Shown here piece by piece: positions 1 to 8,324 of a DNA stretch of 64,000 nucleotides. This DNA comes from Jidongwangia harbinensis. GTDB lineage: Bacteria; Actinomycetota; Actinomycetes; Mycobacteriales; Micromonosporaceae. The stretch is from the NCBI RefSeq assembly GCF_020216025.1, contig NZ_JAIWNC010000006.1:124001-188000 (forward strand), given 5' to 3'. Below the pieces are notes generated by a model. The model was given only the letters and a program-made list of their open reading frames with translations, did no database searches and had not been told where the DNA came from. Position numbers and translations under genes: made by a program. Within the stretch, counting starts at the first letter, position 1. Every line of letters starts with the position of its first letter.

Positions 1-389
1 CGATCCTCCGGACAGCCGGGCGGCCGGGGGACGGTGGCTCGCTGCAACGCCAGGGCAGCCGCCTCGCCGGTCAGCCGGTGACGGGCGTCCTCGGTCAGGA
101 ACGCCGGCCACAGCGCGGGTGCCGGCAGCACCAACCTGGCCGCGTGCAGTGCGTCGAGCAGAGCCCGGGCGTCGGCCGGGGCGATGCCGTCCGCCGTGGC
201 CCGGCGCAGTACGACGCGCTCGGGCCGGGAGCCGTCGAGCAGATCGAGGATCCGCGCCGCTCGCGGGTCCGGCAGATCGACCAGGACGGCGCGCGGCGGA
301 TCGAGGCCGAGCTGCAGGGTGTGGGGGTCGCGCCAGAGGCGCGGCAGGCCGGGAATCAGGGTGGGCCGGGGTACGGCGGACCGACTCAT
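1..389 (-). CDS. ThiF-like adenylyltransferase family protein, N-terminal part (runs off window)
   Basis: The reading frame starts at ATG 389 and is still open at the left edge, so only about 129 N-terminal residues are visible. The start of the protein (MSRSAVPRPTLIPGLPRLWRD) and the following stretch (LGLDPPRAVLVDLPD, then ILDLLDG) resemble the leader-binding-like N-terminus of actinobacterial ThiF-family adenylyltransferases that lie beside the DUF5679 and YgjP-like genes in Micromonosporaceae. The nucleotide-binding domain itself would lie outside the window, so the function is inferred from resemblance and neighbourhood. A cluster of DnaA boxes sits 41-92 bp upstream of the start. Confidence 0.5.
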   Translation of the reverse strand, partial: MSRSAVPRPTLIPGLPRLWRDPHTLQLGLDPPRAVLVDLPDPRAARILDLLDGSRPERVVLRRATADGIAPADARALLDALHAARLVLPAPALWPAFLTEDARHRLTGEAAALALQRATVPRPPGCPED

Positions 390-429
390 ACATCACAGCG
401 TGTCATCACCGCGATGCGAAGCGAGACGG

Positions 430-481
430 TTGTCCACAGGCGTGACAGCCTGTCCACCGACTTATCCACAAGTTATCCACA
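430..481 (+). promoter_or_regulatory. Cluster of four DnaA-box-like 9-mers
   Basis: TTGTCCACA (430-438), CTGTCCACC (450-458), TTATCCACA (462-470) and TTATCCACA (473-481) lie in the same orientation at start-to-start distances of 20, 12 and 11 bp, that is, roughly on one face of the helix. TTGTCCACA is the usual actinobacterial DnaA box and TTATCCACA the general one. No dnaA or dnaN gene adjoins, so this is a non-oriC DnaA-binding region or an autonomous control site for the ThiF-like gene. Confidence 0.7.
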
Positions 482-550
482 GCGACGATACTGGCTCTAC
501 TTACTCAACGTGGTGATGTGGATACTGGTTACGACTCGCAGGGGTGAAAC

Positions 551-585
551 GGGACAGGGGCGGCCGGTTCGGCCGCCCCTGTCCC
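551..585 (-). terminator. Rho-independent-type terminator of the DUF5679 gene
   Basis: Arms 551-566 and 570-585 pair perfectly over 16 bp around a 3-nt loop (GTT). The hairpin lies 11 bp past the stop codon of the minus-strand DUF5679 gene. No long U-tract follows, which is common in high-GC actinomycetes. Confidence 0.85.
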
Positions 586-596
586 GGTCAGGCAAC

Positions 597-758
597 TCAG
601 GCCTTGGCCTTGCCCAGGATCCGGTTGACGGTGGTGCCGCAGACCGGGCACTTGCCCTTGGCCATGTTCATGCCGGTCTTCGAGACCTCCACGTTGCCCT
701 GGAAGTCACGCTTCTCCTTGCACTTGACGCAGTAGCCGTTGTACGTGTTGTCGGCCAC
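597..758 (-). CDS. DUF5679 small zinc-ribbon protein
   Basis: A 53-residue protein starting at GTG 758, with a good ribosome-binding site (GAGGAGGAA) just upstream. The longer in-frame extension to 860 has no such site and shows ordinary non-coding composition. Two CxxC knuckles (GYCVKCKEK near residue 10 and GKCPVCGT near residue 37) form an apparent zinc ribbon. The sequence around NMAKGKCPVCG resembles the archaeal-like DUF5679 family, short proteins of unknown role found throughout actinobacteria. It is followed by a perfect terminator, so it is probably monocistronic. Confidence 0.85.
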   Translation of the reverse strand: MADNTYNGYCVKCKEKRDFQGNVEVSKTGMNMAKGKCPVCGTTVNRILGKAKA

Positions 759-1217
759 GGTTCCTCCTCGTTCATGTTGTCGGCCGGGTCGACCCGGTGC
801 CCTCCCCGCGGCGACAGGCCGCGACCTGTTGGCGCTGGACCGCTCCGCGACCACGTGCATGTGGCCACCCGCTCGGGGCGGTCACTACCCAGGTCGAGCC
901 GTTTCCATGTCAGCGCGGTGTCGCCGGTGTCGACGACGACGTGAGTCTGCGGGCCAGGTGCGCCCTTTTTGGGCAGATATGCCGGGACACGCCGAGGAAA
1001 GTCTCAGAAGGGCCTAAACGGGACGCCAGTGTCGTGGGTTCCCCGATCATGTGATTGGGTACGGGTACTGGTGTTGCGGGTTGGCAAATTTTTTTCGGTC
1101 AGTCCGGGGCAAAGGGTTCTTTTCTGGCGCGTGTCGTCGGGCGTACTCTTGCGGTGACCTAGGTCTCACGGATTAGCGTCTCAACGTGAACCCGAATCTG
1201 GGCCGCGCGAGCCGGTA
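759..1217. other. Gene-free interval with AT-rich patch and palindrome
   Basis: This 459-bp stretch separates the divergent DUF5679 and YgjP-like genes. I find no convincing coding frame. An AT-rich patch lies at about 1086-1100, a possible -10 element TACTCT at 1144-1149, and a perfect 10-bp palindrome GACCTAGGTC at 1156-1165. These could form the promoter and an operator for the gene at 1218, which lacks a clear ribosome-binding site. Confidence 0.4.
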
Positions 1218-1748
1218 ATGGCCCGGACGCGCAAGCCTGTCGTCGAAGTGCGGCGCAGCCAGCGCCGTCGCCGCACGGTGTCCGCCTATCGCGACGGTGA
1301 GCGCGTCGTCGTGCTCATCCCCGACCGGTTCTCCCGCGCCGAGGAGACCGAATGGGTGGAGCGCATGCTCGCCCGGCTCGCCGCCCGCGAGGAACGCATC
1401 CAGCGCACGGACAACGAGCTGGCCCAGCGCGCCACCCGCCTGACCGCCCGGTACCTCGCCGACCACGCGGCCCGGGTGACGCCGGCCAGCGTCCGGTGGG
1501 TGACCAACCAGAACGGCCGCTGGGGGTCCTGTACCCCCGACGACGGCACCATCCGCATCTCGCACCGCATCCAGGAGATGCCGGACTGGGTCATCGACTA
1601 CGTGCTGCTGCACGAGCTGGCCCATCTGGTCGTGCCGAGCCACAGTGCGCGGTTCTGGGAACTGGTGAACCGGTACCCGAAGGCGGAACGGGCCCGCGGC
1701 TACCTGGAGGGCATCTCGGCGGCAACGGGCCTCGTGCTGGCCGACTGA
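1218..1748 (+). CDS. YgjP-like (DUF45/WLM) M48 family metallopeptidase
   Basis: A 176-residue soluble protein with the zincin motif HELAH at about residue 136, preceded by DYVLLHEL and followed by HSARFWELVNRYPKAE, the typical arrangement of the YgjP/DUF45 family. The upstream part RWVTNQNGRWGSC is also characteristic. Family members are metal-dependent; the physiological substrate is unsettled (E. coli YgjP has been reported as a UTP pyrophosphatase). Length is normal for actinobacterial homologues. The ATG has no clear Shine-Dalgarno sequence. The gene stands in a small co-oriented group with the protein at 1842. Confidence 0.85.
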   Translation: MARTRKPVVEVRRSQRRRRTVSAYRDGERVVVLIPDRFSRAEETEWVERMLARLAAREERIQRTDNELAQRATRLTARYLADHAARVTPASVRWVTNQNGRWGSCTPDDGTIRISHRIQEMPDWVIDYVLLHELAHLVVPSHSARFWELVNRYPKAERARGYLEGISAATGLVLAD

Positions 1749-1829
1749 GTCGGAGTGCACCTCCGCCCTCGAGACCCGGGCGTATCTCCGCGGTGGCGGG
1801 CGCCGGCGGCGCGGAACCGGCGTCATGGG

Positions 1830-1841
1830 TAGGTTAGGGAC
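1830..1841 (+). promoter_or_regulatory. Leaderless-type -10 element before the 1842 gene
   Basis: TAGGTT at 1830-1835 lies six bases before the GTG at 1842, the classic geometry of an actinobacterial leaderless transcript, and no ribosome-binding site is present. Confidence 0.6.
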
Positions 1842-2435
1842 GTGCGGCGGGTGGTGGTGGCGCTTCTGGTGCCCGTGACGTGGAGCCCGCCCGGGGTCGA
1901 CCTCGAGGCGTGGCGGGCCGCGTTGGCCGAAGACGTCGTCGATCTGCTGGCCATGCTGGCGCAGGCCGACCCGGCGATCGCGGCCACCCCGGCGGACCGC
2001 GCGCTGGCCGAGCGGATCGCCTGGCCGGGCATGCGGATCTACGAGGTGCCGGCGGCCACCGTGCGGCCGGTGCTGGAGGCCGCCGCCGCGGACCGGTACG
2101 ACCAGGCCGCGGTGATCGCCTCGGATGCCGCCGACGTGCCCGGCATGGTGCTCGGCAAGCTGCTGCGGCCGCTCACCAGCAAGCCGGTCGCGGTCGCGCC
2201 GGGCGGACCGGGCGGCGGCCTGCTGGGCGTGGCGACCCGCCTGCCCGCGCCGGACTGGCTGGGCGACCACGACCTGGACACGGCGTCACCCACGTCGCTG
2301 CGCCGGACCGCACCGGAGCCGCGCGAGGTCGAGTCGACCGCGGAGTGGCGGCGGCTGCGCGGACCGGCGGATCTGGCCACGCTCGACCCCGCCCTCGAAG
2401 GGTGGGACGCCACCCGCGCACTGCTGGGTGGCTGA
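1842..2435 (+). CDS. Conserved hypothetical protein, possibly glycosyl/nucleotidyltransferase-like
   Basis: A 197-residue protein from GTG 1842. It has no signal peptide or membrane segment. The pattern of a beta-strand start (RRVVVALLVPV), an alternating helix/strand middle and the stretch YDQAAVIASDAADVPG is reminiscent of the DUF2064/CofC-like nucleotide-diphospho-sugar transferase fold, where a strand ending in DxxD/SD binds the nucleotide. This is only a fold-level impression. The C-terminal 50 residues are charged and probably flexible. The gene ends against a tandem-repeat tract and converges with the DUF2342 gene. Confidence 0.6.
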   Translation: MRRVVVALLVPVTWSPPGVDLEAWRAALAEDVVDLLAMLAQADPAIAATPADRALAERIAWPGMRIYEVPAATVRPVLEAAAADRYDQAAVIASDAADVPGMVLGKLLRPLTSKPVAVAPGGPGGGLLGVATRLPAPDWLGDHDLDTASPTSLRRTAPEPREVESTAEWRRLRGPADLATLDPALEGWDATRALLGG

Positions 2436-2444
2436 CCGCATCGA

Positions 2445-2580
2445 ACCAGCTCAGGCCGACGGCGAGCGGCGGACCGAACCCACCAGCTCAGGCCTACGGC
2501 GAGCGGCGGACCGAATCCACCAGCTCAGGCCGACGGCGAGCGGCGGACCGAACCCACCAGCTCAGGCCGGCGGCGGGCCG
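2445..2580. repeat. 37-bp tandem repeat, about 3.6 copies
   Basis: Units start at 2445, 2482, 2519 and 2556 (last one partial). The unit begins ACCAGCTCAGGCCGACGGCG. Copies 1 and 3 are identical, and copy 2 differs at two positions. The tract fills the gap between two convergent genes and 37 is not a multiple of three, so it is not protein-coding. Confidence 0.9.
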
Positions 2581-2600
2581 GCCCGCGGACGGGCCGGCCC
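2575..2600. terminator. Probable bidirectional terminator
   Basis: Two copies of the self-complementary 10-mer GGGCCGGCCC (2575-2584 and 2591-2600) are separated by six bases, giving a 10-bp stem readable in both directions between convergent genes at 2435 and 2614. Confidence 0.6.
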
Positions 2601-2613
2601 AGGTGAGGGCCGT

Positions 2614-3855
2614 CTAGCTCTGCGGCCCGCCGTCCTCTTTGCCGAGGTTGTCCAGCTCGGAGATGTCCCAGTCCGACCGGGCCTGCGCGAACCCCTGCGG
2701 GTTGGCGAAGTCCTCGTCCGTCGGCAGCAGGTCGGGGTGCTCCCAGAGCGCGTCCCGCCCGGGCACGCCGCGGTGTTCGGTCACCGCGGCCCACAGCGCC
2801 GCCGCCTCGCGCAGCTTGCGCGGCCGCAGCTCCAGGCCGACCAGGGCGGCGAACGTCTGCTCGGCGGGACCGCCCGCACCCCGGCGGCGGCGGAACGCCT
2901 CGCCGAGCGCGACCACCGACGGCAACCGGTCGCCGGCGGCGGTGTCCACCACGTGCCCGACCCAGCCCTCGATCAGCGCCAGCGCCGTCTCGAGCCGCGC
3001 CAGACTGGCCTTCTGCTGCGGGGTGTCCTCCGGCGTGAAGATGCCTTCCAGCGCCATCGCCTGCATGGACTCGGGGTCGGACGGGTCGACGCGGCTCATC
3101 GCGTCCTCGATGGCCTCGCGGTTGACGGTGATGCCGTTGGCGTACGTCTCCACCGCGTTCAGCACGTGGGCACGCAGCCACGGGACGTGCTCGAACAGGC
3201 GCTGGTGTGCCGCCTCGCGCAGCGCCACGTACAGCCGGACCTGGTCCTCGGGCAGTTCCAGGCCTTCGCCGTACCCCTTGATGTTGGCGGGGATCAACGC
3301 GGCCGTGCCGGCCGGGCCGAGCGGGAGGCCGATGTCGCCGGCCGAGAGCACCTCCGCGGCCAGCTGGCCGAGCGCCTGGCCGAGCTGGCCGCCGAACAGC
3401 GCGCCGCCGAGCGTGGCGACCATCGACTGCATCGGGCCGAGCTGGGCGCGGGCCTCCTCGGGCACGAGGTCACCCATCGCGCCGACCATGCGGCCGGCGA
3501 TCGGGTCGCAGAGCTTCTTCCACACGTCGAGCGTGTTGTAGATCCACTCATTACGGTTCCACGCGGTCGCGGTGCGGATGCCGCTGGGTAGCGCGGAGGC
3601 GGGGTCGAGCCAGAGGTCGGCGAGCCGGAGCGACTCCTCGACCTGGTTGCGCTCGACGATGGTCACCGCCGGGTCGCCGGTCCCGGTCAGCTGGCTGGCC
3701 GCCACCTGCCGGGCCAGGTCCCAGTTGACCGGGCCGCTGCCCGGTGCGGCGAACATCTGCTGCAGCTGGGCCATGAACTGCTGCATCTGCTGCGGGTCGG
3801 AGGGGTCGGGCGGCTGTGCGCCCGGCAGGGAGAAGCCGAACGGGATATCAGGCAC
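2614..3855 (-). CDS. DUF2342 family zinc-dependent metalloprotease-like protein
   Basis: A 413-residue protein of the actinobacterial Zincin_2/DUF2342 family, some members of which are annotated as coenzyme F420 biosynthesis-associated. It begins MPDIPFGFSLPG, a common start in this family, then a Q/M-rich segment, a glycine-rich hydrophobic helix (GGALFGGQLGQALGQL) and the helix LREAAHQRLFEHVPWL at about residue 215. That helix carries an EAAH...EH version of the zincin site, and the HExxH consensus is not intact, as is usual for the family. No signal peptide is present. Its role is unknown. It is divergent from the PDZ protease gene at 3945 and probably shares regulatory sequence with it. 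Confidence 0.85.
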   Translation of the reverse strand: MPDIPFGFSLPGAQPPDPSDPQQMQQFMAQLQQMFAAPGSGPVNWDLARQVAASQLTGTGDPAVTIVERNQVEESLRLADLWLDPASALPSGIRTATAWNRNEWIYNTLDVWKKLCDPIAGRMVGAMGDLVPEEARAQLGPMQSMVATLGGALFGGQLGQALGQLAAEVLSAGDIGLPLGPAGTAALIPANIKGYGEGLELPEDQVRLYVALREAAHQRLFEHVPWLRAHVLNAVETYANGITVNREAIEDAMSRVDPSDPESMQAMALEGIFTPEDTPQQKASLARLETALALIEGWVGHVVDTAAGDRLPSVVALGEAFRRRRGAGGPAEQTFAALVGLELRPRKLREAAALWAAVTEHRGVPGRDALWEHPDLLPTDEDFANPQGFAQARSDWDISELDNLGKEDGGPQS

Positions 3856-3944
3856 GGCTCAACCGTACGCGGGAAACGCCCCCGAAGCGCCGATGCCGGT
3901 GTCAGCTCAGAGAGAACTCAGGGTAGGTGGGTACGCTCACGCGC

Positions 3945-4961
3945 ATGAGACGTCGCGGTGTCACGGTCATCCTCGGCGCCCTGATCACCGCGCTGCTAGC
4001 CGTCGGGGTCATGGCCGCTCCCATGCCGTACGTCGTGCTGAAGCCCGGTCCGACCGTCGACACGCTCGGTTCGGACAACGGCAAAGAAGTGATCCAGGTG
4101 ACCCGGACCGACACGTCGAAGTCCGCCGGCCAGCTCCGGCTCACCACCGTAGGGGTGCAGAACGACGTCGAACTGGTCTGGGCGATCCGGGGCTGGTTCA
4201 GCGACCAGCAGGCGGTGGTGCCGCGGGACGTGATCTACCCGCCGGACCAGACCGAGAAGCAGGTCGAGGAGCAGAACGAGCAGGAGTTCCAGGTGTCGCA
4301 GACCAGCGCGGAGACGGTCGCGCTGCGCGAGCTGGGCTACCCGGTGCAGACGTTCGTGGCCGAGGTGACGGCGGGCGGCGCGTCGGACGGCAAGCTGGCC
4401 AAGGACGACGTGGTCAGCACGGTCGACGGCACCGCGGTGACCAGCCCGCAGAAGCTCACCGAGCTGATCCAGGCCAAACCGGCCGGCACCACGCTGACCG
4501 TGGGGTACACCCGGGACGGCAAGCCGGGCACCGCGCGGATCACCAGCAAGGACGACGGCGGCACCCCGCGGATCGGCGTGCAGATCGACCGGCGGCAGCC
4601 GCACCCGTTCGACGTGAAGATCGACCTCGGGGAGATCGGCGGGCCGAGCGCCGGCCTGATGTTCACGCTCGGCATCATCGACAAGGTCCGGCCGCAGGAC
4701 CTCACCGGCGGCAAGATCATCGCGGGCACCGGCACGATCGACGACGAGGGTACGGTCGGCCCGATCGGTGGCATCCCGCAGAAGCTGGTCGGCGCCAAGG
4801 CCGCCGGGGCCCAGCTGTTCCTGGTGCCGGCCGACAACTGCGCCGAGGCGCTCCGCAACGCCGTCCCGGGCCTGCCGATGGCGCGGGTGGGCAGCGTGGA
4901 CGACGCCCTCCGGGCACTCCAGGCATTCACCACCGGCGGCACTGCGGTGCCATGCTCGTAA
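3945..4961 (+). CDS. PDZ domain-containing Lon-like (S16) serine protease, YlbL family
   Basis: A 338-residue membrane-anchored protease. An N-terminal transmembrane segment (about residues 6-28) is followed by an extracytoplasmic region, a PDZ domain (about 110-200, ASDGKLAKDDVVSTVDG) and a Lon-type proteolytic domain. The catalytic Ser lies in GPSAGLMFTLG and the catalytic Lys in PQKLVGAKAAG. No ATPase domain is present, as in YlbL. ATG 3945 is preferred over GTG 3927 because TACGCT (3932-3937) sits seven bases before it, a leaderless arrangement. It is followed 75 bp later by the UPF0182 gene, an order I recall from many actinobacteria. Confidence 0.92.
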   Translation: MRRRGVTVILGALITALLAVGVMAAPMPYVVLKPGPTVDTLGSDNGKEVIQVTRTDTSKSAGQLRLTTVGVQNDVELVWAIRGWFSDQQAVVPRDVIYPPDQTEKQVEEQNEQEFQVSQTSAETVALRELGYPVQTFVAEVTAGGASDGKLAKDDVVSTVDGTAVTSPQKLTELIQAKPAGTTLTVGYTRDGKPGTARITSKDDGGTPRIGVQIDRRQPHPFDVKIDLGEIGGPSAGLMFTLGIIDKVRPQDLTGGKIIAGTGTIDDEGTVGPIGGIPQKLVGAKAAGAQLFLVPADNCAEALRNAVPGLPMARVGSVDDALRALQAFTTGGTAVPCS

Positions 4962-5036
4962 CGACTCGTGCAACCGCCCGCGGGGCAGCACGCCATAATG
5001 TGAAACTCCGCCAAGTGTTCGGAGCCTACGTTGGTC

Positions 5037-8018
5037 ATGCGTAACAGTCCTCTGCCGAGGATGAGCCGGCGCGGTCGCGTCACGGTCGGCGTCCTGGTCG
5101 GGGTCTTCCTTCTTTTCTCGCTGCTCGGCTGGGGCATCGACAAGTACACCGACCTGCTCTGGTACCGCGAGGTCGACTACGCCAATGTCTTCACCGGCAT
5201 GCTGGTCACCCGGCTGCTGCTGTTCGTGGTGGTCGGCCTGCTGATGGCGCTGGTGGTCGCCGGCAACCTCTACCTGGCGTACCGTCTGCGGCCGCTGTTG
5301 CGGCCGCACTCGGCGGAGCAGGCCACGCTGGAGCGGTACCGGATGGTCATCGCGCCCCGCCTGGGCACCTGGATCGCGTCGATCGCCGTGGTGATCGGGT
5401 TCTTCGCCGGGTTGAGCGCGCAGAACCGCTGGCGGGACTGGCTGCTGTTCCAGAACGCCCAGCCGTTCGGCGTCGAGGACCCCGAGTTCAAGGTGGACGT
5501 CGGCTTCTACGTCTTCGAGTACCCGCTCTGGCGGTACGTGCTGGGCGTCGGCTTCACCGCCGTGGTGCTGTCGGTCCTCGGTGCGCTGGCGGTGCACTAC
5601 ATCTTCGGCGGTGTCCGGCTGCAGGGCGTCGGCGACCGGATGACGTCCGCGGCGCGCGCCCACCTGACCTCGCTGGTCGCGGTGTTCGTGCTGCTGAAGG
5701 CCGTGGCCTACATCCTGGACCAGCGGGCCCTGCTGCTCGAGCAGCACGTCTCACCGGGCCTGTACGGCGCCGGGTACACCGACGTCAACGCGTTGCTGCC
5801 GGCCAAGGAGATCCTGGTCTACATCTCGATCGTGGTGGCGATCGCCATCGTGGTCTTCTCCAACGCCTTCATGCGCAACCTGGTCTGGCCGGGCGTCTCG
5901 CTGGCGCTGCTGGCCATCTCGGCGGTCGCGATCGGCGGCATCTACCCGCTCGCGGTGCAGAACTTCACGGTCCAGCCCAGCCTCGCCGACAAGGAGGCGC
6001 CGTACATCGAGCGGTCGATCAAGGCCACCCGTGCGGCGTTCGGCCTGGACGTCGCGGAGATGCGCCCCTACGCGGCGTCGAACACGGTGCCGCCGGGGAC
6101 GCTGGCGACCGACGCCAACGCGCAGAATGTCCGGCTGATCGACCCGCAGCTGGTGTCCGAGGCGTTCACCCAGCAGCAGCAGGTCCGCGGCTTCTACGAC
6201 TTCGGGCCCAAGCTGGACGTGGACCGGTACACGGTGGGCGGCGCTTCCAAGGACTACGTGGTCGGCGTCCGCGAGATCAACGACAGCGCGCTCACCACGC
6301 AGCAGCAGAACTGGATCAACCGGCACACCACCTTCACCCACGGGTACGGCCTTGTCGCGGCGCCCGCCAACCAGGTGGTCTGCGGCGGCCTGCCGTACTT
6401 CGTCTCCGGCTTCCTCGGCGACGACCAGCAGCCCGGCTGTGCGTCGGAGGACGAGGAGATCCGGGTCGCGCAGCCCCGCATCTACTACGGCGAGCAGTCC
6501 ACCGAGTACGCGATCGTCGGCCAGGAGGACCCCAACCGCAAGGTGGAGTTCGACCGCCCGCAGCCGAACGACAAGAACGCCGAGGAGCGCTACACGTACA
6601 CCGGCGAGGGCGGCGTGCCGATCGGCTCGTTCTTCCGCCGGCTGGTGTTCGCGATCAAGAACACGGAGAGCAACTTCCTGCTCTCCGACGCGGTCAACTC
6701 GGAGTCCCGCCTGATGTACGTCCGGGACCCGCGCTCCCGGGTGGCCAAGGTGGCGCCGTTCCTCACCATCGACGGCGACCCGTACCCGGCCGTGGTGGAC
6801 GGCAAGATCCAGTGGATTCTGGACGGCTACACCACCTCCGCGACGTATCCGTACTCGCAGCGGGTCAACCTGCAGCAGGAGACCCGCGACGAGACCACCA
6901 ACCAGGGCACGTTCGCGCTGGCCCGGGACAACGTCAACTACATGCGCAACTCGGTCAAGGCCACCGTCGACGCGTACGACGGCACGGTCAAGCTGTACGA
7001 GTTCGACGACCAGGACCCGATCCTCAAGGCCTGGAACGCGGCGTTCGGCGGCGACCTGGTCGTGCCCAAGGCGGAGACGCCGGCGTCACTGGCCGAGCAC
7101 TTCCGCTACCCGGCCGACATGTTCAAGGTGCAGCGCAACCTGCTCTCCCGGTTCCACGTCACCAACCCGGCCGAGTACTTCTCCGGCCAGGACTTCTGGC
7201 AGGTGCCGAACGACCCGGACGCGCCGCAGGAGGGCATCAAGCAGCCGCCGTTCTACCTGAACGTGCAGCTGCCCGGCCAGGAAAAGGCGCGTTTCCAGCT
7301 GACGTCCGCGGTGACGCCGAGCAACCGGGACAACCTCGCGGCGCTGATCTCCGGTTCGTACGTGGACGGCAAGCCGAAGCTCGAGGTGCTGGAGCTACCC
7401 GACCAGACGGTCACCCAGGGCCCGGTCCAGGTGCATCAACGCATGACCAACAACGCGACGGTACGGTCCGAACTGACGCTGCTGTCCAACAGCAACCAGT
7501 CCCAGGTGCTCTACGGCAACCTGATCTCCCTGCCGGTCGGCAACGGCATGCTGTACGTCGAGCCGGTGTACGTCAAGGGCAGCCAGGAGAACGCCGTCCC
7601 GCTGCTGCAGAAGGTGCTGCTCTCCTACGGTGACGGCGGTACCTACGTGGTGCTGGCCAACAACCTCAAGGAGGGCCTGGACAACCTGGTCGCCCAGGGC
7701 AAGGCGGCCGGCGCCAACACCGGGAACAACAACCCGCCGGCCGGCGGCAACAACCCGCCACCGGCCGACAACCGGCCACCTCCGGTGGTACCCGGTCAGC
7801 TGGCCCAGGCGGCCGCGGACGTGGACAAGGCGATCGGGGACCTGAAGGCGGCGCAGCGGGCCAACGACTTCGTCAAGGAGGGGCAGGCCATGCAGGCCCT
7901 GGACCAGGCGATGACCCGGTTCCAGGACGCACAGCGGGCCGCGGGCGCCACCTCGGCGCCCACACCGGCGCCGTCCGGCAGCGCGCCGCCGAACCCCGCA
8001 CCGAGTCCCAGCGGCTGA
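5037..8018 (+). CDS. UPF0182 (COG1615) large integral membrane protein
   Basis: A 993-residue protein. The first third has about seven hydrophobic segments (for example VTVGVLVGVFLLFSLLGWG near residue 15 and LLLFVVVGLLMALVVAG near 62). A long extracytoplasmic domain follows, with the family's conserved stretches (RFGLD-type AAFGLDV, YPYSQRVNL, VTPSNRDNLAALISGSYVDG). The C-terminal 90 residues are Pro/Asn/Ala-rich and end in a low-complexity tail. The family is restricted mainly to actinobacteria and some other phyla and has no established function. ATG 5037 is preferred to TTG 5031; GGAG at 5021-5024 is the ribosome-binding site. Confidence 0.93.
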   Translation: MRNSPLPRMSRRGRVTVGVLVGVFLLFSLLGWGIDKYTDLLWYREVDYANVFTGMLVTRLLLFVVVGLLMALVVAGNLYLAYRLRPLLRPHSAEQATLERYRMVIAPRLGTWIASIAVVIGFFAGLSAQNRWRDWLLFQNAQPFGVEDPEFKVDVGFYVFEYPLWRYVLGVGFTAVVLSVLGALAVHYIFGGVRLQGVGDRMTSAARAHLTSLVAVFVLLKAVAYILDQRALLLEQHVSPGLYGAGYTDVNALLPAKEILVYISIVVAIAIVVFSNAFMRNLVWPGVSLALLAISAVAIGGIYPLAVQNFTVQPSLADKEAPYIERSIKATRAAFGLDVAEMRPYAASNTVPPGTLATDANAQNVRLIDPQLVSEAFTQQQQVRGFYDFGPKLDVDRYTVGGASKDYVVGVREINDSALTTQQQNWINRHTTFTHGYGLVAAPANQVVCGGLPYFVSGFLGDDQQPGCASEDEEIRVAQPRIYYGEQSTEYAIVGQEDPNRKVEFDRPQPNDKNAEERYTYTGEGGVPIGSFFRRLVFAIKNTESNFLLSDAVNSESRLMYVRDPRSRVAKVAPFLTIDGDPYPAVVDGKIQWILDGYTTSATYPYSQRVNLQQETRDETTNQGTFALARDNVNYMRNSVKATVDAYDGTVKLYEFDDQDPILKAWNAAFGGDLVVPKAETPASLAEHFRYPADMFKVQRNLLSRFHVTNPAEYFSGQDFWQVPNDPDAPQEGIKQPPFYLNVQLPGQEKARFQLTSAVTPSNRDNLAALISGSYVDGKPKLEVLELPDQTVTQGPVQVHQRMTNNATVRSELTLLSNSNQSQVLYGNLISLPVGNGMLYVEPVYVKGSQENAVPLLQKVLLSYGDGGTYVVLANNLKEGLDNLVAQGKAAGANTGNNNPPAGGNNPPPADNRPPPVVPGQLAQAAADVDKAIGDLKAAQRANDFVKEGQAMQALDQAMTRFQDAQRAAGATSAPTPAPSGSAPPNPAPSPSG

Positions 8019-8029
8019 CGTTTCCCCAG

Positions 8030-8055
8030 GTGGCCCGCCCTCCGGGGCGGGCCAC
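8030..8055 (+). terminator. Terminator of the UPF0182 gene
   Basis: Perfect 11-bp arms 8030-8040 and 8045-8055 enclose the loop TCCG and are followed by a G-run and TTTT, 12 bp past the stop codon. Confidence 0.85.
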
Positions 8056-8066
8056 GGGGGGTCGTT

Positions 8067-8096
8067 TTGCAGCCCGCGGGACGGGTGCGCTACTGT
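8067..8096 (+). promoter_or_regulatory. Promoter of the initiator tRNA gene
   Basis: TTGCAG (8067-8072) and TACTGT (8091-8096) are 18 bp apart, giving a predicted transcript start near 8103, about 27 bases before the mature tRNA. Confidence 0.6.
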
Positions 8097-8129
8097 TTAC
8101 CAAGCAACGCCGCAAGGGGTTGCAGGCAG

Positions 8130-8206
8130 CGCGGGGTGGAGCAGCTCGGTAGCTCGCTGGGCTCATAACCCAGAGGTCGCAGGTTCAAATCCTGTCCCCG
8201 CTACCA
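8130..8206 (+). tRNA. Initiator tRNA-fMet (anticodon CAT)
   Basis: A 77-nt tRNA including an encoded CCA (8204-8206). The anticodon CAT lies at 8164-8166. It is the initiator rather than an elongator: position 1 (C) cannot pair with position 72 (T), and the anticodon stem has three consecutive G:C pairs (GGG before, CCC after the loop). The T-loop reads GGTTCAAATCC. The gene has its own promoter and terminator. Confidence 0.97.
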
Positions 8207-8211
8207 AGGAT

Positions 8212-8244
8212 GACGCCCCCTCAGAGATTCTCTGAGGGGGCGTC
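8212..8244 (+). terminator. Terminator of tRNA-fMet
   Basis: Perfect 15-bp arms 8212-8226 and 8230-8244 around the loop ATT begin six bases after the CCA end; TTCGTG follows. Confidence 0.92.
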
Positions 8245-8324
8245 TTCGTGTCCCGTGAACCGTTCCGGTCCGGAGCTCGTTATGGGGGGTCATCAGCCGT
8301 CCCCGGCGAAACGAGCAAACAACG

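Noticed and set aside
430..481. Chromosomal origin oriC
   Set aside because: No dnaA or dnaN flanks the boxes; only four boxes and no AT-rich unwinding region are seen.
78..944. Plus-strand frame of 288 codons at the left end
   Set aside because: It overlaps the ThiF-like and DUF5679 genes in antisense and crosses a perfect terminator and the DnaA boxes.
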